Source: a virus. Taken from it: a stretch of DNA of 20,695 bases. Positions 5,615 to 9,764 of this stretch are shown in pieces (position 1 is the first letter of the stretch; each line of letters begins with the position of its first letter). The stretch covers positions 1 through 20,695 of IMG/VR virus record IMGVR_UViG_3300023301_000143. One strand, 5' to 3'. The notes under the pieces are model-generated. The model searched no databases and was not told the origin of the DNA. It saw only the letters and a program-made list of their open reading frames with translations. Both the position numbers and the translations under genes were made by a program.

Positions 5615-5721
5615 CACGAGATGATTATTATAAATAAGATGATTAAGATGATATGCAGTCTTCTGATTCTTGCATTCTTATTCTTCTCTTTAAGCCACTC
5701 GCTTTGTGTTGGTTGATACAT
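5614..5721 (-). CDS. 35-aa membrane peptide
   Basis: Leftward ORF from 5721: MYQPTQSEWLKEKNKNARIR, then RLHII and an Ile/Leu-only helix ending IIS. A basic N-terminal half plus one C-terminal hydrophobic helix predicts a tail-anchored inner-membrane peptide. It starts 1 nt after the end of the zinc-finger gene. Small membrane peptides are common in phage early operons; the function is unknown. Confidence 0.55.
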   Translation of the reverse strand: MYQPTQSEWLKEKNKNARIRRLHIILIILFIIIIS

Positions 5722-5722
5722 A

Positions 5723-5878
5723 TTATTTATTGTAAGGACTGCTAAAGTGGTCTTGAAGTGCTTCTTGTACACCGCAGTCATTGCATATGTATAGTGAGCT
5801 ATCTCTTCTGGACATACTATTCATCGCCTTGTTTTCATCCAATAAGTTTGAACAACTTGTTTGTGGGCATTGTGTCAT
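5723..5878 (-). CDS. 51-aa zinc-ribbon-like phage protein, first early gene
   Basis: Leftward ORF from 5878 (MTQCPQTSCSNLLDENKAMN), then MSRRDSSLYICNDCGVQEAL. C4-x4-C9 and C36-x2-C39 can form one zinc site. The 'lSR-d---yiC-dCG-qEAL' block is a recurrent small phage family without assigned function (recalled). It is the first gene behind the early promoter at 5915-5942, with an SD-less leader of about 30 nt. Confidence 0.7.
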   Translation of the reverse strand: MTQCPQTSCSNLLDENKAMNSMSRRDSSLYICNDCGVQEALQDHFSSPYNK

Positions 5879-5914
5879 TGTATTTTATTTAATTATAAAG
5901 CTTGGTCATTTATA

Positions 5915-5942
5915 AGTATATCAAAAGTGTCGACATTGTCAA
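5915..5942 (-). promoter_or_regulatory. Early leftward promoter P1 (sigma70, extended -10)
   Basis: Minus strand TTGACA (5942-5937), 16-nt spacer, TATACT (5920-5915) preceded by TGA. The -35 is consensus, the -10 is 5/6. Predicted start is near 5908. The resulting leader begins UGACCA-AGCUUUAUAAUU, i.e. the two flanks of the tandem-hairpin cassette without its hairpins. Confidence 0.8.
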
Positions 5943-5951
5943 CTGGTCTTG

Positions 5952-5970
5952 TGTGGATAAGTGGGGATAA
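5952..5970 (+). other. Two tandem DnaA-box-like sites
   Basis: TGTGGATAA (5952-5960) is the exact reverse complement of the DnaA consensus TTATCCACA. TGGGGATAA (5962-5970) differs at one base, with one base between them. A third near match, TTATCCACT, is at 6358-6366. They flank the repeat-rich non-coding region, which suggests a replication origin. Confidence 0.5.
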
Positions 5971-5991
5971 GTCGGCTGGGCTTAGGTGCTT

Positions 5992-6028
5992 GGGTGGGGG
6001 TGGATATGCAGGCGGTAGGGGTTGGGGG
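5992..6028 (+). other. G-rich tract with quadruplex potential
   Basis: Contains G3, G5, G4 and G5 runs (5992-5994, 5996-6000, 6018-6021, 6024-6028) in an otherwise AT-rich genome. A four-run quadruplex with one long loop is possible. It lies just upstream of the leftward early promoter. Confidence 0.4.
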
Positions 6029-6036
6029 TGTGTTGT

Positions 6037-6072
6037 GTCGCACAATATATCCGCCATTACGTCGCACAATAT
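6037..6072. repeat. 12-bp direct repeat, period 24
   Basis: GTCGCACAATAT occurs at 6037-6048 and 6061-6072. The spacing of 24 bp puts both on roughly the same helix face, consistent with paired protein-binding sites. Confidence 0.6.
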
Positions 6073-6180
6073 TTTCGGTCATAAGCTATGCGTAGCATAG
6101 TCAATAGGTTTTGTTGTGTTGTGTTTATAGTGATTCAATTATAGTGGTTGTGTTTAAAATGTTTGTACTGATATAGGTTG

Positions 6181-6194
6181 AGGGGGTAACCCCT
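6181..6194 (+). other. GNRA-capped hairpin
   Basis: AGGGG-GTAA-CCCCT is a 5-bp GC-rich stem with a GUAA tetraloop if transcribed rightward. No U-run follows, so it is not an obvious terminator. Confidence 0.45.
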
Positions 6195-6247
6195 TCCAAT
6201 GGGTACGGTATGTATATATAGAAAAAAGAAGTATCACCCACATGGCG

Positions 6248-6306
6248 TGTGTAAAAAACCCCTGTGTAAAAAACCCCTGTGTAAAAAACCCCTGTGTAAA
6301 AAAAAC
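6248..6306. repeat. 15-bp tandem repeat, three perfect copies plus a partial
   Basis: Unit TGTGTAAAAAACCCC at 6248-6262, 6263-6277 and 6278-6292, then a degenerate fourth unit. Unit length excludes CRISPR. Iteron-like binding sites for a replication or regulatory protein are the best guess. Confidence 0.8.
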
Positions 6307-6382
6307 TTTGTAAAAACCTGTAGAAAAAAGTCCCTATATTTATTTTTTTTTATATTTTTATCCACTGATTCCCACATAGACA

Positions 6383-6567
6383 AACCAACATATCAAATAT
6401 ATCCCTATTTTTTATATGTTGGTTCATTATAAGGCTATAACAAAGGCTAAAACATATACAACCAACATATAAACGTAACTATCTCTAAAAAGAAAGTAAT
6501 GGATTGAATAATCCATTTTACATATACTAATAAGGTTTATGCCTAAAATGGCTTTTATATGTTGGTT
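6383..6567. repeat. Four AACCAACATAT motifs in alternating orientation
   Basis: AACCAACATAT at 6383-6393 (+), 6414-6424 (-), 6460-6470 (+) and 6557-6567 (-). The first pair forms a perfect 11-bp inverted repeat with a 20-bp spacer; the second pair is wider. This arrangement suggests an operator or origin-binding protein acting as a dimer. Confidence 0.75.
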
Positions 6568-6630
6568 CTATATTCATAGCCCTATAAAGTGTGTTGCCTC
6601 TATTTGGTTTGGCTAAGAATAAGGCTTTGA

Positions 6631-6666
6631 AACCTACCTACTAAAAAAAAGATTAGTAGGTGGGTT
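6631..6666. other. 14-bp hairpin next to the rightward promoter
   Basis: AACCTACCTACTAA (6631-6644) pairs with TTAGTAGGTGGGTT (6653-6666) with one wobble around an A-rich 8-nt loop. It ends 7 bp before the -35 of the promoter at 6674-6701, so it could be an operator or a stop for transcription entering from the left. Confidence 0.6.
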
Positions 6667-6673
6667 GTCTTAA

Positions 6674-6701
6674 TTGACATAGAACCTACCTGTGATAAAC
6701 T
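6674..6701 (+). promoter_or_regulatory. Rightward promoter, predicted leaderless start
   Basis: TTGACA (6674-6679), 16-nt spacer, TAAACT (6696-6701), with TGA before the -10 as in the two leftward promoters. The ATG at 6709 begins 8 bases after the end of the -10, where transcription should start, so the mRNA is predicted to have no leader. Confidence 0.75.
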
Positions 6702-6708
6702 TACATAC

Positions 6709-6978
6709 ATGACTAAAACAGATAAAGACACAAAAAAATGTATGCACGAAGCTCACGGGTTTTATTGTGTAAATAGTTCCTTCGGAGGAGCGAGAGGATT
6801 ATGTATGACCCACTATGTAGGTTACCGATATCACGTGCGAAAGAAACATAAAACTTGGGAAGAGTTAGAGCAAGCTGGAAAGTGTGCGAAGAAAATGACT
6901 CAATTAGAAAAAAATTTGATTCAATCGCATACGCACAAGAGTTATAAAAAGAAAAGCCCAGGTGCTTATGATTTTTGA
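6709..6978 (+). CDS. Small Cys/His zinc-finger protein, 89 aa
   Basis: Rightward gene. Residues 11-40 hold KCMHEAHGFYC and ARGLCMTHYVGYRYH. The 'C-x7-C ... rGLC--HY--~r' arrangement is a frequent small phage zinc-binding module, sometimes seen with HNH or transcription-regulator-like proteins (recalled). A TWEELEQAGKC segment follows and may add a ligand. The C-terminus is basic. First gene of a two-gene operon with a predicted leaderless start; probably nucleic-acid binding, role unknown. Confidence 0.65.
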   Translation: MTKTDKDTKKCMHEAHGFYCVNSSFGGARGLCMTHYVGYRYHVRKKHKTWEELEQAGKCAKKMTQLEKNLIQSHTHKSYKKKSPGAYDF

Positions 6979-6979
6979 T

Positions 6980-7201
6980 ATGAGCAAAGTCAACGATGAT
7001 AAAATAAGAAACAGCACACTATACAATGGTTACTACCTGAGAAAGTGCAGCTGTCTTAGAGGATTCTTGACTAAAGATAAAAGAGGACAAAAGTGTATGT
7101 CTTGTGTATCATGTCGCAACAGAAAGCAATATCACAAATTTAATTTCCGGAACCCGGAACAACGTAACTCTTATTCTAGTGAATATATTCTTATAGACTA
7201 A
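6980..7201 (+). CDS. Cys-rich zinc-binding-like protein, 73 aa
   Basis: I choose the ATG at 6980, one base after the TGA of the previous gene, which favours re-initiation; in-frame GTG 6962 and ATG 6968 are alternatives. The chosen protein starts MSKVNDDKIRNSTLYNGYYL and has RKCSCLRG followed by GQKCMSCVSCRNRKQYH. C-x-C plus C-x2-C-x2-C gives enough ligands for a zinc site, and the basic flanks suggest nucleic-acid binding. It could be a small regulator. The gene ends 7 nt before a hairpin terminator. Confidence 0.6.
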   Translation: MSKVNDDKIRNSTLYNGYYLRKCSCLRGFLTKDKRGQKCMSCVSCRNRKQYHKFNFRNPEQRNSYSSEYILID

Positions 7202-7207
7202 ACACAA

Positions 7208-7236
7208 AAACACCCCGGCGTTTCAGTGGGGTGTTT
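7208..7236 (+). terminator. Terminator-like hairpin after the two-gene operon
   Basis: AAACACCCC (7208-7216) pairs perfectly with GGGGTGTTT (7228-7236), 11-nt loop, directly after the stop at 7201. The U-tract is short (TTTAAAA), so efficiency is uncertain. Confidence 0.65.
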
Positions 7237-7259
7237 AAAAGCTATGTGTTGTTTCCTGT

Positions 7260-7307
7260 AAAAAAGTAGCTGTGGCAGGTGTAAACAGTAAATACACCTA
7301 CTTTTTT
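7260..7307. terminator. Large bidirectional terminator-like stem
   Basis: AAAAAAGT (7260-7267) pairs with ACTTTTTT (7300-7307) and AGGTGT (7277-7282) with ACACCT (7294-7299), leaving a 9-nt bulge. The A-run on one side and T-run on the other allow termination in both directions. The tail TTTTTTATTGTATCA recurs after the hairpin at 7448-7471. Confidence 0.6.
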
Positions 7308-7352
7308 ATTGTATCATGTAATGTTCTGTACAATCTAACGGCATATATAATA

Positions 7353-7471
7353 CGCCGAACTAACGACTAATTGGTTCAGGCGATTTGATAAAATCTTTCC
7401 TTAAAGGGAATTAAGCGTTACTAGTAATCGTATAATAATACTGGCGTAAAAGGCGTGTGATAGCGTCTTTT
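7353..7471 (+). ncRNA. Candidate small structured RNA
   Basis: Between two terminators with the same tail lies a gene-free stretch. It has a TATAAT at 7346-7351 (no good -35), a 30-nt hairpin (CGCC 7353-7356 with GGCG 7379-7382 enclosing AACTAA/TTGGTT), a second hairpin at 7382-7395, and finally AAAAGGCG/CGTCTTTT (7448-7455/7464-7471) followed by T-rich sequence. This looks like a transcribed sRNA ending in an intrinsic terminator. No known RNA family recognised. Confidence 0.35.
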
Positions 7472-7580
7472 ATTGTATCAGAGAAACGAAAAAAGGTGGG
7501 AGGATTGGACTCCACACCCTTGCTATGAGTATCTCTACACACATCGGAACAGTTACGAACATATAGAACATAACTTCCAC
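7470..7580 (-). CDS. Possible 36-aa hydrophobic peptide with GTG start
   Basis: A GTG at 7580 sits 9 nt after a strong AAAGGAGG Shine-Dalgarno (GGAGG at 7594-7590). The peptide (VEVMFYMFVTVPMCVEILIA, then RVWSPILPPFFVSLIQ) is hydrophobic. An opposite-strand 64-codon ORF (7473-7667) covers the same DNA but has no ribosome site. The Shine-Dalgarno and the structured leader upstream argue for this strand; peptide length and odd composition argue for caution. Confidence 0.25.
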   Translation of the reverse strand: MEVMFYMFVTVPMCVEILIARVWSPILPPFFVSLIQ

Positions 7581-7589
7581 TTGGATTGT

Positions 7590-7663
7590 CCTCCTTTCGT
7601 TAAGTTACTACCCAACTCAACTTGCCTTTTTGGTAGCGACCAGTCGGCACTTCCTTTCGGAAA
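7590..7663 (-). promoter_or_regulatory. Structured leader with Shine-Dalgarno
   Basis: On the minus strand, UUUCC-GAAA-GGAA (GNRA loop, 7663-7651), then a CGAC/GTCG palindrome, then GUUGAGUU/AACUUAAC (7621-7599, 8 bp with one G-U), then GAAAGGAGG. Hairpins directly before a ribosome site suggest translational control of the small ORF at 7470-7580. Confidence 0.4.
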
Positions 7664-7715
7664 TTAGTTTACATAAATAAGTCAATGTAAACAAAACTTG
7701 TGGATTAGTTTACAC
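7663..7715. promoter_or_regulatory. Operator-like palindrome plus third half-site
   Basis: GTTTACAT (7667-7674) and ATGTAAAC (7685-7692) form a perfect 8-bp inverted repeat with a 10-bp spacer. A further half-site GTTTACAC is at 7708-7715. ATTAGTTTACA occurs twice as a direct repeat (7663-7673, 7704-7714). Probably binding sites for a dimeric repressor controlling leftward transcription. Confidence 0.55.
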
Positions 7716-7898
7716 AAAACCTTCCTCGAAGTCTTCTTGGAACTTCGGTTTGCGATAAACGCTACCGACCTCGGTGCTTTCCTCGATGAGTTTCTGTTGA
7801 ACAGCTTCCCATTGCAACCCTCCAAACTGGTGGTTAGGTGGATAGACTGGGTCGTTGCCCCACAGGTCGCTTTGATAAGTTCTTTCTTCTATGCTCAT
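7710..7898 (-). CDS. Hypothetical protein, 62 aa, with true Shine-Dalgarno
   Basis: Leftward ORF from 7898 (MSIEERTYQSDLWGNDPVYP) with AAAGGAG 9 nt before the ATG and a consensus TATAAT upstream. It is one of very few genes here with a Shine-Dalgarno. Rich in Gln, Glu, Trp and Pro; no known domain. A 69-codon ORF exists on the opposite strand (7698-7907) without ribosome site or promoter, so I prefer this one. The different initiation signal suggests a different origin from the surrounding phage genes. Confidence 0.5.
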   Translation of the reverse strand: MSIEERTYQSDLWGNDPVYPPNHQFGGLQWEAVQQKLIEESTEVGSVYRKPKFQEDFEEGFV

Positions 7899-7922
7899 AA
7901 TAAATAACTCCTTTCTCTTTTT

Positions 7923-7950
7923 ATTATACTCCCTAAATACTACTATGCAA
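7923..7950 (-). promoter_or_regulatory. Leftward promoter for the 62-aa gene
   Basis: TATAAT (7928-7923) with TTGCAT (7950-7945) at 16-nt spacing on the minus strand. The -10 is consensus, the -35 weak. The -35 overlaps the last codons of the methyltransferase-like gene. Confidence 0.5.
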
Positions 7951-8470
7951 TCTTCATTTCTTGCAAAATGATTTGGCTTTTAAATATATTCACACCAAAA
8001 TAAGAAGCTTTAAAAGTTGGACTTTTACCTGTTTCTCCTGTCATTTTATTAAAAAATCTCATTCTTCTGCTAGGTATTAGTAATTGAAAATCTTTCTCCC
8101 TTTCTTTCATTGTTGTGTTAATCATAGAATCAGAAAGTATGTTTAATGGCAGTAGTAATGCAAATGGTTTACCTAAATTAAGTGCTCTTTCCCAGTACAC
8201 TCTTTTATTTTTGTAAGGTGGGTTGCTTAATAAAACATCCCAATGCTGAGGCTCGTAATTTAAAAAATCTTGTCCTGTTTCTAAGTGAGAAAAAACAACA
8301 TTAAAACCATTTTCTTTTAGCACAGACACAAAATAACTATCTTCTTTATCAAAAGGACACCATATTGTTTTATCTTTTAAATGTTGTATGTGTGGCAATA
8401 AAACTTCTACACCATATTTTGGAGTATACTGCTCATCTCCTCCACCTTGTGTGTAATAAACTTGACTCAT
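7943..8470 (-). CDS. Phage adenine-methyltransferase-like protein with NPPY motif
   Basis: I start this gene at 8470 (MSQVYYTQGGGDEQYTPKYG), with an A-rich leader, rather than further upstream, where codons would run through a terminator. 175 aa. YTPKYGVEVLLPHI and TIWCPFDKEDSYFVSVLKEN fit the AdoMet-binding half, and WDVLLSNPPYKNK carries the NPPY catalytic motif of amino-MTases (N6-adenine type). GKPFALLLPLNIL matches the following strand. This compact form is common in phages and could methylate DNA to evade restriction. The glycine-rich motif I is weak, so activity is uncertain. Confidence 0.75.
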   Translation of the reverse strand: MSQVYYTQGGGDEQYTPKYGVEVLLPHIQHLKDKTIWCPFDKEDSYFVSVLKENGFNVVFSHLETGQDFLNYEPQHWDVLLSNPPYKNKRVYWERALNLGKPFALLLPLNILSDSMINTTMKEREKDFQLLIPSRRMRFFNKMTGETGKSPTFKASYFGVNIFKSQIILQEMKIA

Positions 8471-8493
8471 TTTTATTTTAAATTGTTTATCAT

Positions 8494-8520
8494 AAATAAA
8501 AAGCATCAATTAAGATGCTA
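8494..8520 (-). terminator. Intrinsic terminator after the acidic peptide gene
   Basis: On the minus strand AGCATC-(TTAATT)-GATGCT followed by TTTTTATTT. It lies 8 nt after the stop of the 24-aa acidic peptide gene and ends the SPFH-pilin transcription unit. Confidence 0.75.
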
Positions 8521-8527
8521 GTGAAAA

Positions 8528-8602
8528 CTATTCTGTTTCTTCTGCAACAACTTCTTCTACAACTACATCTTCTGCTACTTCTACATTTAATTCTTCTGAC
8601 AT
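8528..8602 (-). CDS. 24-aa acidic peptide
   Basis: Leftward ORF from 8602: MSEELNVEVAEDVVVEEVVA plus EETE. Eleven acidic residues and no basic ones. Start context is A/T-only. A TATAAT lies at 8634-8629 but without a recognisable -35. It is the last gene of the leftward SPFH-pilin unit, before the terminator at 8494-8520. A DNA-mimic or membrane-surface role is conceivable, but nothing in the sequence establishes one. Confidence 0.45.
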   Translation of the reverse strand: MSEELNVEVAEDVVVEEVVAEETE

Positions 8603-8638
8603 AAATTTAAAGTTAAGCTGTTAAGTTTTAATTATACC

Positions 8639-8803
8639 TTAGTTCCTGTAATTAGAAATATCTACTTCTTGTGTATCACAATTGCTTACTGATTCTTTGC
8701 ATTTTGCTACTTTTATACTTACCAAAACAACTGAAGAAAGAATACCGATGATTGCAATCACAACCAGCAACTCAATCAATGTAAAACCTTTGTTATTTTT
8801 CAT
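8639..8803 (-). CDS. Type IV prepilin-like protein, 54 aa
   Basis: Leftward ORF from 8803. It begins MKNN-KGFTLIELLVVIAIIGIL, the class III signal of type IV pilins and pseudopilins: cleavage after Gly6, N-methylated Phe7, Glu at mature position 5, then a hydrophobic helix to about residue 32. Only 22 residues follow, with Cys35 and Cys42 that could form a disulfide. Normal pilins carry about 100 more residues, so the globular head is missing. It starts 4 nt after the SPFH gene stop, so it is co-transcribed. The N-terminus resembles CPR pseudopilins. It could be processed by the host prepilin peptidase and block or join pili. Confidence 0.85.
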   Translation of the reverse strand: MKNNKGFTLIELLVVIAIIGILSSVVLVSIKVAKCKESVSNCDTQEVDISNYRN

Positions 8804-8807
8804 ATTA

Positions 8808-9620
8808 CTATAAGTTTATAAAAGGAACTGTTGCGTTTGGAATCATTTGTACTGGTAGCACTCCATTCCATTTCTCAACGGCTTTTAAATTGACATACTC
8901 TTTACCTCCTTGATTTTGAATAGCTTGAGCTTGTATTCTAATTGTTTCTGCCTCTGCTTTTGCTCTTTCAACTTGTTGTTCTGCTTCAAATTTAATTCTG
9001 TCTAAATCTCTTTCGGCTGTGAAGGCTCTTTGTTCTGCTGTTACTTTGGCTTCGATAGCTTCGTTAAAAGACTTTGAAAATTGTAAGTCTGTAACATTGA
9101 CTGCTTCAACAATCACAAATTTACCTGTAAATCTTTTTTGTAGTTCTGTTTGGATTGCATCTGTAAATTCAGAACGCTTTGTTACCAATTCTTCGGCAGT
9201 ATATTTCGCTGATGAAGTTTTAACAGCATCACGAACAGCAGGTCTGATTACATTTTCTTCAAACACTCTTTGACTTCCAAATTGTCCATAAATATCACCT
9301 ACGGCATTCGCTTCCAATCTGTAATTTACAACAGATGAAATAACTACATCTTGCAAATCTTTAGATGCAGAAGTAAGTGGATTTTCTTTTTCGTAAATAA
9401 CATTATTTGTTTGAACATTAAACTTTTTTATTTTATCAATAAAAGGGAATTTAAATGCCAGTCCAGAGTCCTTAACTCCAACAACTTTTCCTAATCTTAT
9501 ATACACACCCATTTCTCCTTCGTCAACAACCCTAACTGTTGAAAATACAACAATGATAATTAACAAAAGAATTGCACCTATACCTATTAACTTCCCTGCT
9601 ACATTATTTTTTTCTTCCAT
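8808..9620 (-). CDS. SPFH/prohibitin-like membrane protein, 270 aa
   Basis: I start this gene at 9620 (MEEKNNVAGK); an in-frame GTG at 9647 is less likely. Residues 10-35 form one membrane helix (LIGIGAILLLIIIVV). Then comes the SPFH domain: VVDEGEMGVYIRLGKV, LAFKFPFID, KDLQDVVISSVVNYRLE, and ENVIRPAVRDAVK. A long helical segment rich in Ala/Glu (TAEQRAFTAERDLDRIKFEA, VERAKAEAETIRIQAQA) follows, as in prohibitin/HflC oligomer rings. These proteins scaffold membrane microdomains and regulate proteases such as FtsH. It heads an operon with the pilin-like and acidic peptides. Confidence 0.9.
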   Translation of the reverse strand: MEEKNNVAGKLIGIGAILLLIIIVVFSTVRVVDEGEMGVYIRLGKVVGVKDSGLAFKFPFIDKIKKFNVQTNNVIYEKENPLTSASKDLQDVVISSVVNYRLEANAVGDIYGQFGSQRVFEENVIRPAVRDAVKTSSAKYTAEELVTKRSEFTDAIQTELQKRFTGKFVIVEAVNVTDLQFSKSFNEAIEAKVTAEQRAFTAERDLDRIKFEAEQQVERAKAEAETIRIQAQAIQNQGGKEYVNLKAVEKWNGVLPVQMIPNATVPFINL

Positions 9621-9650
9621 ATTATTTTGCTTAGGTATAAAGCCCACATC

Positions 9651-9705
9651 ATAGTCTAACTAACGCCCATTGTAAGTGCATTAGCTAGACTATAATTACA
9701 ATGGG
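9651..9705 (-). promoter_or_regulatory. Leader with two interleaved, mutually exclusive hairpins
   Basis: In the minus-strand RNA, CCCAUUGUAA (9705-9696) pairs perfectly with UUACAAUGGG (9675-9666). AUAGUCUAGCUAA (9693-9681) pairs with UUAGUUAGACUAU (9663-9651) over 13 bp with one G-U. The arms are interleaved and the links are too short (2, 5 and 2 nt) for both full stems to coexist, so the RNA should switch between two folds. It begins at the predicted transcript start of the SPFH operon. Confidence 0.7.
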
Positions 9706-9713
9706 TACTGGGA

Positions 9714-9741
9714 ATTATAACAGAAAAACACCTCTTGTAAA
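9714..9741 (-). promoter_or_regulatory. Promoter of the SPFH-pilin operon
   Basis: TTTACA (9741-9736), 16-nt spacer, TATAAT (9719-9714), preceded by TGT (extended -10), on the minus strand. The -35 and spacer overlap the terminator hairpin of the lysozyme-like gene. Predicted start is near 9707, at the edge of the interleaved hairpins. Confidence 0.75.
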
Positions 9742-9749
9742 AGGTGTTT
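9719..9749 (-). terminator. Terminator of the lysozyme-like gene
   Basis: Minus strand AAACACCT (9749-9742), 8-nt loop, AGGTGTTT (9733-9726), then TTCTGTTAT. An 8-bp stem with a moderate U-run, 15 nt after the stop of the lysozyme-like gene. Confidence 0.7.
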
Positions 9750-9764
9750 ATCTACATCTAAGTT

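Larger units (their letters stand above)
5943..6708. other. Non-coding divergent control region, candidate origin
   Basis: About 770 bases between the leftward early promoter and the rightward promoter contain no convincing gene. They hold DnaA-like boxes, a G-rich tract (5992-6028), a 12-bp direct repeat (6037-6048, 6061-6072), small hairpins (6086-6100, 6181-6194, 6498-6517), a 15-bp tandem repeat (6248-6306), four copies of an 11-bp motif in alternating orientation, and a long hairpin (6631-6666). Transcription diverges from here on both sides. This combination is typical of phage origins; no replication gene lies in the window to confirm it. Confidence 0.5.

Noticed and set aside
5861-6100. 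Rightward 79-codon ORF over the G-rich tract and DnaA-like sites
   Set aside because: It runs antisense through the start of a leftward gene and the early promoter, with Gly/Trp-rich translation driven by the G-runs.
6199-6432. Rightward 77-codon ORF across the 15-bp tandem repeats
   Set aside because: The Cys-Lys-Lys-Pro-Leu repeat is just the 15-bp DNA repeat translated; no ribosome site, no plausible protein composition, and it lies in the control region.
7487-7580. Possible tRNA on the minus strand (GTGGAAG / CTCCCAC ends, T-loop-like bases)
   Set aside because: The ends pair 6 of 7, but there is no proper D-arm, anticodon arm or T-stem of standard length; the spacing does not fit any tRNA class.
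7473-7667. Rightward 64-codon ORF (starts MYQRNEKRWEDW)
   Set aside because: No ribosome site or promoter, and it lies antisense to a structured leader with a good Shine-Dalgarno. The composition looks like translated RNA structure.
8471-8509. Upstream start for the methyltransferase-like gene
   Set aside because: It would place the first 13 codons through the terminator hairpin at 8494-8520; the start at 8470 has the usual A-rich context.
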